A stretch of 64,000 bases of DNA, taken from Adineta vaga (lineage: Eukaryota > Rotifera). The DNA lies in assembly GCA_021613535.1 (NCBI GenBank), contig CP075494.1:14632001-14696000 (forward strand), in the 5' to 3' direction. The position numbers and the translations under genes were made by a program. The notes beneath the pieces are model-generated. The model did no database searches and had not been told where the DNA came from. It worked only from the letters and a program-made list of their open reading frames with translations. Positions 13,471 to 26,379 of the stretch are shown here, piece by piece. Within the stretch, counting starts at the first letter, position 1. Every line of letters begins with the position of its first letter.

Positions 13471-14561
13471 ATACACAAAACTCGACATTTCGTTTTACTT
13501 ATTCTTGTTGTTGTTGTTTAACGATCATATTTAATCAGTGTTTTCTTTCTTGTTTTTACAACATCAAAAATTCTCTCTTGATTATTAGATTAATAAAGTC
13601 TAAATGAAAAACAAAACGATTTGTGACGGAAAAGCGAAGATTTATAAACTAAACTTCAACCCTAAATATGATAAAACAGTTGTTTTGTATGTTTCGATCA
13701 CGCACACCATGCGTGATAAACAAAGAAAAATAGACGGCCATTTACAATCAAAATGTTTGACGAGGTATATTAATACATGTTGATCTATTCGTAATTTCAT
13801 TCATGTAAGTATCATCGAGGATTAAATTTGCCCTCGAAAATCGGTATGTATCAGAAATAGTATAGACATATATTTACGTTTTATCAAATCATTTGACGTA
13901 TTCGATGATATTTTTATTATATTGCGAACTTACACTGTCGAGCACAAAATACAATAAAAATAGCATGTAAAAAAAAGGGTTAAATTTGAACAATATTTAT
14001 TTTGTTTTTCTTATAGTCGATCGTTTGAAATTTTAGACGATAAAGAACATCTTGTGCGTCATTTTCCCTCGTAGTTTTTGCCCTTCTTTACCCAATTTCA
14101 TTGAAGGTATACGATAAACTTTAGTCGTTTTGTTATTGCAATTTTATTGAAATAGAAAGAGAACACATACACGCGCACACACATCAAATAAAAATCTATG
14201 TGCAAACCGTCATCACATGATCTTAAACTTTTTATTCGTTCTTTCTTTCGTCGTTTTTTTCTTCTTCTTCTTCTTCTCCTCCTTTTCTATTTGTGCAGTA
14301 TGCACTCAGCTGCTGCCTGTTTGTATCGTATATGCTCGATATCCTACGTGAATATACGCACATAGGGCTACATCGACAGTATTGAAGATAATTATATATT
14401 CATTTTTGTACGGAAAAAGGGGCGCCAGTGTATATATATGTACTTTAAATGTAGCTGTCGAAATCATAATCGACGTACGCCTTTACGAGAAGAAAACAGA
14501 TCGTATTTTTCTCTTTCTAGACGAAAAATTATATTGATTAATGTTTTAAATAGAAACAAGA
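13471..14561. other. Intergenic, no gene seen
   Basis: About 1.1 kb between TMEM258 and ULK. It includes a poly(A) signal (13592-13597) and a TTC-rich stretch near 14255-14285. An acceptor-like TTTCTAG near 14513-14519 precedes the ULK start codon. Confidence 0.5.
13592..13597 (+). promoter_or_regulatory. Poly(A) signal after TMEM258
   Basis: Canonical AATAAA 122 nt after the stop. None was seen between MDH2 and TMEM258, which would fit a shared transcript. Confidence 0.5.
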
Positions 14562-17500
14562 ATGCCTGAATTTATTGGTGATTATCAATATAGTAAACGA
14601 GATTTAATTGGCCATGGAGCATTTGCAATTGTATACCTTGGCCGTTCAAGAACTGTAAATATTTCTAGATTTTGATTCTGTTTTTTTCTTTGATGATTAT
14701 ATGCATAGAATCCTGATTTACAAGTAGCAATCAAACAGATCGCGAAGAAACAATTAAATAAATCACAAAATTTATTGGAAAAAGAAATAAAAATTCTTAA
14801 AGTAATGATATCGCAATTTGTTTGATTATTTCAACAATTTATTTTTCATATTTAGGAACTAACTAAACTAAAACATGAAAATTTGGTAGCACTGTTCGAT
14901 TGCAAGGTAAGATTTTATTAATTCTTACCTTTCTATATCTCTCTTATTGATAGGAATCTCCAAATAATGTTTATCTTGTAATGGAAGTAAGTGTATAACT
15001 ATCTGTTCAACATTTATTTATTCTTTTATAATCATAGTTTTGCAATGGAGGTGATTTGGCTGAATATCTTCAAACACGACAAACACTTAGTGAAGATACT
15101 ATTGCAATATTTTTCCGACAAATTGGTACGATACTTTCGAGTATTTTTCTCTCGTCATTTTTTAACTTTTCCTCATTTTAGCTGCAGCAATTCGTGCTTG
15201 TCATGAACAGAACGTTGTATGTATATGTATAATCTTCATTCAATAACATAGATTTCATCCTTAATTTTGAAGGTTCATCGAGATTTAAAACCTCAAAATA
15301 TCCTTCTATCACATCCGGATAAATCTAATCAACGTGTTCAAGATATCATATTGAAAATAGCTGATTTCGGTTTCGCAAGATTTCTATCAGATGGTGTTAT
15401 GGCTGGTACATTATGTGGTTCGCCAATGTATATGGCACCAGAAGTCATACGATCATTGCAATATGATAGCAAAGCTGATTTATGGTCTATTGGAACGATT
15501 ATGTACCAATGTTTAACAGGAAGAGCACCATTCCAAGCACAAAATCCAAATGCATTGAAATTATTTTATGAGCGAAATGTTAACTTAGTACCTGCGTAAG
15601 TTAATAAATATAATTCTTCCATGTTACTTGTAAAAATAATATTTAATTTTCTAGAATTCCACCAACTACATCATATGAATTAACAGATTTAATAACACGA
15701 ATACTGAAACGTAATCCAAAAGAACGTATTAATTATGAAGAATTTTTCAATCACCCATTTTTGAAAAAAAGTAAATCAACAGAAGAAACTTCATTTGTCT
15801 GGATAAAATGCAAATTTCTAGGTCAATCTGTAAATAACTCTCAAGCTTCAAATATAAATATAATTAGTTCGTCACCATTACGTGAAGGAATTTTATCTCA
15901 AGGACATGATCTTGTAAGTGCAATATTAAATGTAAAGAAGGAAACATATTGAAATGTCGTGCTAGGATTTATTCATTCCTCGACAAATTGAAACAATACC
16001 GGAACATGAAGCCGATGTTGTACCTAATCAATCACCAACAACAATACAATACAATAATTCCAATCGTCCTTCTCCATCTTTCGATCCCATTTCAACAGGA
16101 AATAGAGCATTGGTTAAACGTTCAGGAAAACAAACAATACCAACGATAACAAATCCATATGTACAGAATTCCGAACAAGTTACTATTGAAAGAAATCCTT
16201 TGACCGGTAAATATACTTTCATATTCAATGAAAAATAATTTTCTATCTAAAAACTAATGTAGGTGATCGTGTAGCTTTTGCTCAATTTCCTCGAGATAAA
16301 CGTTTATTTCAAGAACAACCATCTCCTGGCATTGGGTAAAATCATTTGCTTTTCTTTCTCCTTCGAACTTAACTATTTATTTTTAAATGTAGAAGTCCCA
16401 AAGAACCATCGACAACGCGTCAAGAACAGTTTACATTGACAACTATCGATAATATGTCTCCAGTTAGAGAAACACGAGCTTCCAGTGTATCTCAACCAAT
16501 ACCTGTTCCAACTCAAATTGTAAATTATGAAAAAATGCAACAATCACGTGATCGTGCGAAAAGTTTCGGTGATGCATTAATTGGTAGTCCGGGTACCAGT
16601 CCAAATGATGGTATAATAACACTACTGCTCTCTTTTTTCACAGAACAATTCTCTATTCATCTCTATTTTCTTTTAGTTGATCGACGTTTACCAATTGATC
16701 GTCTTCGTCGTGCAAGTATTGCTTCATCCAATTCGGATCTTGCGAATTCAATTAGTCCACCAACAGTACGATTTACTGTTGATACAACTGCTATTACTGC
16801 GAATGCATTAAGTTCATCACCTGTTAGTAGTAAACGAAGTCCATCGACTATATCACGAGCAATTCATCAGACAAACTTTGATCAACAAAATAATTCAAAA
16901 TTAATTCTGGATACATCTCCATTGAAATCACGAGCAACATTGACAGAAATCAATCGTAAAGATTATCTCTATAATCTATCAAATGAATAAAGTTAAACTT
17001 TTCTTTTCTAGATCCACATGGTCGACTTTTCGAACAAGAAAATCATCTTGATTTTTTCACGAAAAATATTGATCAAGAAACAACGAAACGAGTTAATTCA
17101 CTTTTTGGAGATTCTAAACCTGAAGGACATTATTATGAACCACAAAAGATCACTGAAGATTCATTAATGGATGTATGTCTTTCGCATTTTCATTCATTTT
17201 ATTCGATATTACAATTCATTTTTAGAATGAACATCATGACACACTTGGTAAACTTCAATTCATTCTACAATTAGTAGAATATATCTTAGGTTTGGCGACT
17301 TCTCGTACAAGTTTATTAACTGAATCAATAAGTTTAAGTAATAAAACGAATCAGAATTATTCACGATCAAAAACTGATCGTCTTAGTCATGTCGATTATT
17401 TATATAAACGTGCTGAACAGTTAACATTATATGTAAAAGCAATGCATTTTCTTAGTTCAGCTATGTGTCTTGCTCGGTAAGTCGAAAACTTGAAGAAAAT

Positions 17501-18083
17501 TCGAACGATTAATATCTCTCCTTTGAATTTAAGTGATACACTCAAAGCTGGCAAATTACATCCAACAGCTATTGTACGGTAATACAAATAAAATAAAATC
17601 ATTGAAATATTTAACAATGAATTAATGTTTTCTTTTTTTTAAATGAATAGTGCGGCTGTTAGTGATTTAAATAACAAATACAAACATTGTTTAGTTATGT
17701 GTAAACAATTAAGTGCTCAAGAAGAACTTGTCACACATGATGAAATGAAAGGTGTACCTGTTACTGCTGATAAATTACTTTATTTACATGCAATTGAATT
17801 ATGTTTAAATGCTGCTAGTCACGAATTTTTTGGTGAAGCAAAACAAGTAAGAAATTATTGGTATATTCTAAATTGATGATTTATGTTTATTTAGTGTATT
17901 CAACCGTATACTGAAGCTCAAATCTTATTCCATAGTTTAAGTCAACAGGCACTGTCGGAAAGTGATCGTTATATTTTACAACAATATCGTGAAGCTGTTG
18001 AACGACGTTTACATTGCCTACAAAATCAGGGACTTGTAATGCTCAATGAACCGGCGACGACAACATCGGATACCGTTTCTTGA
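14562..18083 (+). CDS. ULK: Autophagy-initiating Ser/Thr kinase ULK1/2 (Atg1)
   Basis: Kinase that starts autophagosome formation with ATG13 and FIP200. The N-terminal kinase domain shows the P-loop [22 protein letters not shown] with the ATP-binding Lys, the catalytic [16 protein letters not shown], and the activation segment [13 protein letters not shown], a set characteristic of ULK1/2/Atg1. It is followed by a long Ser/Thr/Asn-rich low-complexity middle (about 15770-16970) and a conserved helical C-terminal region (about 17010-18080) corresponding to the ATG13-binding tandem MIT-like domain. Over a dozen introns, mostly about 50-60 nt; one (about 16956-17012) removes an apparent in-frame stop. 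Stop TGA 18081-18083. Catalytic residues are all intact. Not the divergent ULK3/4, since the C-terminal region is of ULK1/2 type. Confidence 0.93.
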
Positions 18084-18340
18084 TCTTCGACGTTTTTTCT
18101 TTCGTTTTCTTCCTGTGTGTTTATATATGTCTAGTCATTTTTATGTATATGAAACATAACATGTTTTGATTTTTAAATATTTAATTATGGATTCGATACA
18201 ATGTCATATGAATTCATTGAAAACTTTCGATTTTTTTTCAATATTTGCCATGAATCACTGATTTGAAGATGAAAATCTTGTTTTATTAAAAACAATCTTT
18301 AAAACAATGGTATCGAGATGAACAGTATCTTTCTTTTTCT

Positions 18341-19240
18341 TTATTGATCAACATCATCTAACGCCATACTTGCACGCTGAAAAGACAAAATGAAATAATC
18401 AAAAATGAATTCAGAAAACATTTCGTTTACTTGTGATTCGTAGGATTGTTCAACTTTCAATGGTGGCGGATCGGATGAACGAACACTTAAACGACTTTGT
18501 AATGCTGAACTTAAATTCGATGTAGAATTTGTAAATGTACTGTAAATGGAAAACGAAAAAACAGGCGATTAAAACGAAGGATTGTTTCAAATTTTACCTT
18601 AATGGTTCAGTGACATATAAATCGTGACGGGCAGTTGGTGGTGAAAAACCTAGATCCAAATCTTGTCGTTGCAGTTGAGTGTTCAAACATTTTAATGATT
18701 GTGATGGACAGGGAGGTGTTGGAAGAGAAAGTAGTGGTGGTGGTTGTGGTGCAATTGAAGGATGTTTATTTTGTGTATATATACGTCGATTGACTGTTCG
18801 ATATCGATAAAAACTTGTCAACGATCCTCTTTGTAGAATAGAATAAAAACAGATACGATTGAAATAAATGAGAAATTTTACCTTCGATTTTTGTAATTTT
18901 TCACAAAAGTACGACAATAACAAATGAAAATGGTTATCAATGTAAGTGTTAAAAAAATTGCCAATATAACAAGAAGCCAATAGAAATAACTAAATGGAAT
19001 GATATCAGCGAGTTTATTTAGTTTTGTACTTAATTCTAATTCGTTAGTTAATGCGATTAATTTAGCAGGATGCGATGGAGGGATATCAGTCGTTAATTTT
19101 GTTGAGAGATCAGCTTCAGATAAAAATCGATTAGGTATGTTAGATGGCGATGGTGATATTGGAAGGATGAGTTTGTAATTATAGTTTCGAGATCTACTTG
19201 CATAGAGATCTTCATATGTAAAAAACCCGTTGACAGCCAT
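18341..19240 (-). CDS. Orphan single-pass membrane protein
   Basis: I do not recognise this gene. Four exons read in frame, from the ATG at 19240-19238 to TAA at 18343-18341. The product starts MAVNGFFTYEDLYASRSRN without a clear cleavable signal. It has about 85 mostly polar residues with Pro/Ser, then one strong hydrophobic segment (WLLVILAIFLTLTLITIFIC, about residues 89-108). A basic stop-transfer stretch and a Pro/Ser-rich tail with PPPLLSLPTPP complete it. Topology is probably N-terminus outside and basic tail inside. It lies tail to tail with ULK, with 257 bp between the stop codons. The exon joins and long open frames make a real gene likely; the function is unknown. Confidence 0.6.
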
Positions 19241-19613
19241 TACTATCGTCTAGTATGTGATATATGTTTTTCTTATTTTCTATCGAATAGATTACGTTCG
19301 ATTGGAACCCTGGATGATAGGAAAGAAGAATTCGCTTTGGTAGATCGTGAATGTCATAAGAACATGTTTAGAAATTCAAGAGAAATAGAAAACATTCGTA
19401 TAATATACAAATTTCTCGTTCTTTTTTTGTATGGAATTAGATTATTGATGCTACAAAATCATAACGTGGACAAGTCAAAAGAAGACATTGGCGTGAAATG
19501 GTGAAAAAAACTACGCCCTCTTGAAAATTGGCTATCCTCAAGAATATATGAATTTCGTATTTTAGATGATTAATTTCTTTCTTTTTATTGTTCGACAAAA
19601 ACAAAAAACAATT
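19241..19613. other. Intergenic, no gene seen
   Basis: Between the membrane-protein start and the nucleostemin stop; AT-rich, no recognisable feature. Confidence 0.5.
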
Positions 19614-22136
19614 TTAAACAAAATCTGTTTGGAAACTATAGGAATCATCCGTTGTATTGTTATTTGTCGCTGTTAGTCGAATGATCGAATCTAAGGCTAC
19701 ACCTAGATTCGACACGGATTTTTCTAAACAAGAAAGAAAGAGAGAGAGATAAAGAACATTGATTCGATATGTTTATGCAAATATTACCTGTTCTCTTTTG
19801 ATTCTTTTTCAATTTCTTAAATTCTTGTTGTCGAGTAAGATTTGATCGTTTGACCGATTTTTTTATTTCATTATTATGTTCTCGATCAACTTGGTCAGCT
19901 GCTTGTTGTTTAGATAAACGTTTTGATTTATCAGCAGTTTGAACTGTAAATCGAACCTGTAACAAAAAGCGAATGTTGATATTAAATAGAAACAACGTTC
20001 ATTGTTTTCTTCGCAATATACTTTTTTCGACTCTTTTGTTGTTGTTGTTGTTGGTTGATGATTTTCACCGTCATTTTCTTCCATTTCTTCAACAAGATCA
20101 TCTTCATCTTCTGATTTACTAGATTCTTCTTTATCTAAATCCATATCAGCTTGTGTTGGATTCGATGCTGGTAAAGAGATTCCAGTCATAGGAGTATGTT
20201 GAAGATCTTTTAATTGTTCATTTTCATTTTTCAATAAACCATCAATATCAAATGCTTCTCTCATTTGTGTTACGAGTTCTGTACTGATAATTTCACCAGT
20301 ACGTTCAGGTGGTTCCGTGAAATAAGTTAATTTACCATTGGTCCAATCGGAAAGTACCCGTTGTGCAGCTTTATTAATATCAGGTATTCCACCTTTTTTC
20401 AAACTGCCCATTTTTAAGGCCATTTTCGAAAGAAATTCATTCACATCTTGAAAATCACTTAAATTATATTGAACCATCATCTATATGAGAACAAGAAAAA
20501 AGATTGTACTGATTTTAAACAAAACAAAAATAGATATGTACCTGTTCTTTACTGCATCGATTCAGCAATAATTCAACTGCTGGAATTGGATTTTCGATTG
20601 TTTCAATCTAAATAATTCGTATTTATAAAAAAAAACAACTGGAATTATAGCTGTGTACTTACACGAATACAATTACGAAGTACAAGACTTGCTGGATCAG
20701 TGTCTTTTGACATAACAATACCAGGACTATCGAATAATTTGATTAATTTATCTAATTTAATCGTTTGCATTTGTCTAAAATCATAATGCATCATATTTAT
20801 CAAGAGATATATCTGACATTTAATTTTACTTTGTTATACCAGGCATTGAACCAGTTTCACATGCTTGACTTCGTTTCAAACTATTAATAACACTACTTTT
20901 TCCAACATTTGGAAATCCTGAAAATAAATTGAAATATTTCTTCATATGAAGTCGTCATTTTCATCACAATTCTTACCGACAATACCAACAGTGATAGTTG
21001 TTTTAATATCATTCTTTCGACAATAATTCGAAAGAAGATTCATTAATGTCGATGCACCAATACATTTATTAGATGATTTCAATAAATGTTCATCACAAGC
21101 TTTTAAAGATGCTTTTACATGTCCCTAAACAGAATTCATCAATGCTAGTTATATGATGTTTTTAATTCATTTGAAATTCATACTAATCGATCACGTTGAT
21201 TTTGTGTTGATGAACGAAATGCAATGGTTGGAAATTCATTCCGTAAATATTTTAACCATTTATCAAGATTATCACGTGGAATAAGATCTACAAAATGGTA
21301 TGAGTATAAACTTTAGTAGATTCTTTTTTCCCTACCGATTTTGTTGAGTAAAAGAATCAATTTTTTGTTTTTGCCTGATGTTAAAACAGCTTGTTCGACT
21401 TGTGGACATCGACATCCAAGAGGATCACGAGAATCTAGAACTTGAATGATGATATCAGATGCATCGACAACTTTTTTAAATTCTCGATAGAATGTTTTTC
21501 GAGATCGTTCATCACCATCACCAGATTCAGTTGATAAATGAATATGATTATTCTAAAATTTATATGAAAAAAACAATCGATTCAACTTGAATATCGAGCA
21601 GAAATATTTACGTCTGAAATCTTTTCATCCTCGAAATTATTTTGTCGTCGTGCAACATCGTTCATCATTGATTCCAAAGATTTTGGTCGTTCAACTTTTT
21701 GTTGTTGACGAGCTAAAACACGTTGTTGTTTCTTCAATTGTCGTTCTTGTTCTAACTATAAAACATCGTAATTTAGTATTTACGAGAAACTTATATATTT
21801 GAAACAAACTTCTTTCTTTGCTTCTTCAGCTTGTTTTAATAGTTCATCTTTGAATGGAGCTAGTTTTGGAATTTGCATAAGTTTTGGTTTCTTTTCTAAA
21901 TTTTCGAAAAGACAGATTCTGTATACAATAACGAATATTCAGTTTTTTTCAGTTACTTTTGAATTCCGGATGTTTTCGTGCTTCTTTACGCACTTTTTTA
22001 TTATGAGCACGAACTTTTTTTGCAACACTGTAACGATGAGCACATGATACTCGTTTACTTTTTTTAGCTAAATTATAAATTTTAATGTTAGAATTCGAGA
22101 GAATAAAGAGTTTGTTTGTATACTTATTTTAACCAT
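19614..22136 (-). CDS. GNL3: Nucleostemin-family GTPase (GNL3/GNL3L), ribosome biogenesis
   Basis: Nucleolar GTPase of the circularly permuted YlqF/YawG class, needed for large-subunit ribosome maturation. The first coding exon is only 13 nt (ATG at 22136-22134). The basic nuclear N-terminus has [20 protein letters not shown] and is followed by a coiled coil rich in Lys/Glu/Gln. The G motifs come in permuted order: LLNKIDLIPRD (G4), then [16 protein letters not shown] (G1), SMPGITK (G2) and DSPGIV (G3). The C-terminus has an acidic [15 protein letters not shown] stretch, then basic residues. The final exons join K-K-N-Q-K-R-T to a short tail ending in TAA 19616-19614. An acceptor-like TTCTTTTCAG lies about 25 nt before the ATG. 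GNL3 and GNL3L cannot be told apart by eye. Confidence 0.92.
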
Positions 22137-22736
22137 GATGATATCGAATTCGAGAACAGAAAATCTGAAAAGAAGAAAAAAGAGATATAGAAGCGATGGA
22201 TAGATTTAATACAGTAATGTCCATCGAGAGTCGAGCGAGTAAGTTCGAAAATGTTTTTCGTAATTACATGAATGGAGAACGCAAGAAACCAATTGTATCG
22301 ACTATTCTGTACGGATACGATTGATAGTGACCTCTAGAACTACTGTCTGCAAAATTTAAATATTCTCATATATATTTGTGAATAACTCGTAAAATCTACC
22401 GCAATTCAGATATAAAGGAAACATGATTTATGTCAAGTGTCATTGATAAAGACATCAGATTGATGTAAGAAGTTGCTCTCTTATGAACTTAAAATAAAAT
22501 ATCAATATATTAGCACGAAAAAATCTATTAAATCATATCGAAATCCATAATTTCTATTCAGTAATTCTTGTTATCACATATTTATGTTGAGAAAATTGAA
22601 TTAAAAAACAACTGCACAGTTGATATGAAACAACAAAACAAGTGAAAATCAAGAAATTCAAAATGTTTCGTGCAATCAAACACAAAAAAGAACGAAAAAG
22701 AGATTGCATTATGACATAAGGAGAATATTGAATTGA
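22137..22736. other. Intergenic, no gene seen
   Basis: 600 bp upstream of nucleostemin and downstream of PICK1; no gene or repeat recognised. Confidence 0.5.
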
Positions 22737-24440
22737 TTATTCTCCGAAATTAAAAAAATCAGCATCTTCTGTTTGTTGCTTATTACTATCATTATTCGCT
22801 GAATTATTTTCGTTGTCTAATTCTTCGTTATCATCATCGTCATCATGAGTATTTTCTAAATTTTTAAATGTTGGTAAATTCAGATCAACTTCAATAGGAA
22901 ATATATCTGCTTCTTTCATAATTGTATCACAATCTTCATGATATTTGGCAAGAGCAGTAATACATCGATGTAACTGAAAGACAATATCTTGCACTAGAAG
23001 TGAGAAGATAAAATAAGATATACATTGATTAATCAAACGTGAACATACCATGTTTTTGATCAAGTAATTCTAATTTAACAAGTACATCAGAACGCATAGC
23101 AGCAAAACGATCACGAGCTAATTGTCGACAACGTAGAATTAATCTAAAGAAACAGATCACCTCTCCAAGTGTCTTCATAGCATTCATACGAGTATTCTAA
23201 CCGGTATTCATAGTTTCCTGTCTCGACACGATAGAGTGGTTCATCTAGTAGTGCATAACAATGTTCTTCATCATCCATTTCTTTTACTTTCAAACAATAG
23301 GACTAAACGAATCAATGATTGAATATCAAACCCTCTGTATAGATACTTACTAAATATTCAAATTTAGCATCAGCATATTTTTCGATTGTTAAGCGAGTAT
23401 CAGGAATAGCTTTTGTTAAATATGTGGTCAAATCATTAATCATCTAAAACGATTAAATATTTTGAATAAATTTATCTTTTTTTCTCCGCATCTACCGGTT
23501 TAACAGTTCCAAGCAGTGTCAATGCATATCGATCGATTTGTCGGTGAGCATCACCAAATTTTGTGAATGCTTCGGATGCTCTTGGTTGAGGTTCTCGAGA
23601 ACCAATGTTAGCAAAAGCATCGCCAAAAGCACGATGAATATGAGCTAAATCAAATATACCTTTGAGTACTGCTCGTGTATGTTTGATAAGTCCACGATAT
23701 AAATCAGCTGTTCGATCGAGTTCATCTAATTTTTTAATTAAACTATCTAAAAAGAATGATATGATCACAAGAAACGATTTATTTTCCTACGAACCATTGC
23801 ATAAGATAGCACGACTGAGACCTAGAGCATCGGCTGTCGACGAACTCATGGTTTCTACCAATCGATGTTTTACTTTTTTCAAAACTAAACAAGACAAAAA
23901 AATTAATTTACAATGAATATCACAAGATCAACGATACGAACCAATATCTAATGTTTTTCCTTCTTTTGGTTTAGCATGCAATTTATTATAATGTATTGTC
24001 ACTTCCACCTGAAACATAGTCAGAAGAAATATATATACGTAACTCGGCAAATAATAAAATTGTACTGGAGAAGCTTGAATAAGTTTAGCTACTTCAACTT
24101 TTGTTCGTCCTTTAACTGATGTACCATTGATAGAAACAATTTCATCTCCTAAACGAACTTACAATCATGCAAAAATCAAGAACTATGATTGATTTGTACC
24201 TGCAGCAATGGATTTATCTTTCGATGCCGGTGTGTTCTCAAATAATTGTACAATATACACACAAGGACAAAATGGAAAACCACCACCAATACTGATTCCA
24301 ATCAAATTCTTATCATCTTTCTTTAATACAGACATTCCTGTCGTTAAAGTCATCCCACTGAAAACAAATTACACTTCAAACTAATAAAACAAAAGTTTTC
24401 GAACTTACAGAGTATCCTGTTCTAGATAGTCGAATTCCAT
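22737..24440 (-). CDS. PICK1: PICK1, PDZ and BAR domain scaffold
   Basis: Scaffold that binds receptor and kinase C-termini through a PDZ domain and curved membranes through a BAR domain, controlling trafficking of synaptic and secretory cargo. From the ATG (24440-24438): MEFDYLEQDT, then PDZ with NLIGISIGGG (carboxylate-binding loop region), YIVQLFENTPA, AAGDEIVSING and KGRTKVEVAKLIQ. After VTIHYNKL comes the BAR/arfaptin part with MSSSTADALGLSRAILCND, HRAFGDAFANIGSREPQP, KAIPDTRLTIEKY, FEYLSYCLKVKEMDDEE, TGNYEYRLILRCRQ and LLDQKHVQDIVFQL. It ends in an acidic Asp/Glu/Asn-rich tail, also seen in vertebrate PICK1. The stop TAA is 22739-22737. Near residue-level agreement with the animal family leaves little doubt. 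Confidence 0.97.
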
Positions 24441-26379
24441 TTTGTTGTAAAAATAAAAATACTTCGATCAATGATCAAGTATGTATATGTATATATATAT
24501 ATGATGTCAATACGAATTAATCATCCGAAATGATCATTGATTGATTGAAAGTAAGTAAGTATATATGTATGTACATATTCGTGCATTGGGTTGATGTATT
24601 CATAGAAGATGTCACTGATCGACGTAGTATATTATATATATCGCACTATTTTATGTACAAATAATAGATATGTGGGTAATTTAAAAATACAAAAAAAAAA
24701 ACTAACCCGACTTAAACAGCTGATACATAATTGTCTTTTTCAGTTTTTGTTTTATTTAACTATTTATTTTAAACAGAATTCATGTCAACTTAACAGACCT
24801 TCTTGTATGAAAGTTTTAACTTTTCAAGTGATCCAACTATGTACGTTTATAATATTATATACACTCGTCTCGGATTGTTACTACTTTAATTACACGTCAT
24901 AGTTCTTCTAAAGTATTATCGGTTAATTGAATCTGATTATTAATTCACCATTCAAAACGCTATGGTTCAAGACAATCACAGTTCACGTCTTTTGACAATA
25001 ATTTCAGATCAACAAAAATTTCAAATTCGAGAAATTAATGTATTTCAATTTATGTGATGCTTTTGATGGCTTCAGACCTCATAAACACTAATAAAATTAT
25101 AAGCTATTCGAAAATCTATGCAGAACAAAGTAGAAAAACGTGGCAACCAGTCATATCTTATTTCCAATTATCAAGATCTTACGGTTTAAGAACATATGAA
25201 AATAAAAATAAGCACGACAGTAATACACCAGTTCTCAATATTTCGAGCGTATAGATGAACAATGTGTTAGATTATGATCCTCTCATCCTATGAAAGCATT
25301 ATTACATCGAACCTAATAACTTCTACTGCAATAAGATGTTGTTACAAAGCCAACCGGGAATCCTAAAAGAGTACATCCATAAAGAGCAGCGTTCAACGTA
25401 GTCTCCTATGAAAGACGGTGGTATTACAGTCATTTCTAGTGTTCTTATGTAAAATTAGTCAATACGTGGCCTTGACCAATTTAAAAAGCACCACATGAGT
25501 ATTGCACTGAATCATGAGCGGACTGATCATAAGACGCTCAAAAAGAGTTTTTATACAAAGCTTAATGATATTCATCGCAAACTAACAACTTTCCAACAAT
25601 TATGTGTTTAAAACAATATTCGCAGCTAGTCGTCGAAAATACGATACAAGCAACAATTTGGCTTTTGCTATAGATAAGGAAGTTATCCTGCTATTTTGTT
25701 ACATATTATATAACCTTGTTTTTCCCCCCACATGTGTACCGTTTTGTCAAAATAAATAAAACTTCTACAGTTTAAAATAGTTTAATAATATTTCTCTATA
25801 CAGTACATACACAAAATTGACTTCCCAAAGTTCAATTGTATTCACGGTGTTCCCATTACTCCAAAAAGATTGTATTAATTCTTGTTGTGTCTGCAAAAAA
25901 TTTGAAATCCTGAAAGTTTGTCTTCCTCACTTCAATTGATCTGGCATCTTTCGATAGAGTTTCCGTAATCTCCGAGAAGATATAAGTATATTTCATTTTC
26001 TTGACATGCAATACGATTGATTCATGTAACTTCCTGTTGTAAAATAGATGAATCTGAACTTGAGTAGATTTTGGGATGACCAACAAATATTATCGTAAAT
26101 ATGCTTAATGGCAGTAGTTGACAACTTTACGGCACTTTCCTATTTATAATATGCATTTAACTCGTGAAATAATCTTTACTATTTTTTCAAAGTTATATTC
26201 TATATATCATTCATAAACTATAAATCATCGTTATAGTTCAAGACGAAAATGTCACACAAAAATATGAAAAAACAAGCATCATACAAGTTTTCTTTTTAGA
26301 GGCTATCACAGATGCTAAGAATAGTCTTTCACTAATAATAGAAAACATAAATATTCTATAAAAAAATTCAAATAATCAT
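24441..26379. other. Long intergenic region, no gene seen
   Basis: About 1.9 kb between the PICK1 start and the dehydrogenase stop. Short open frames (for example 25054-25254) show no family motif and no splice-supported extension. I take it as non-coding or decayed sequence. Confidence 0.5.
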
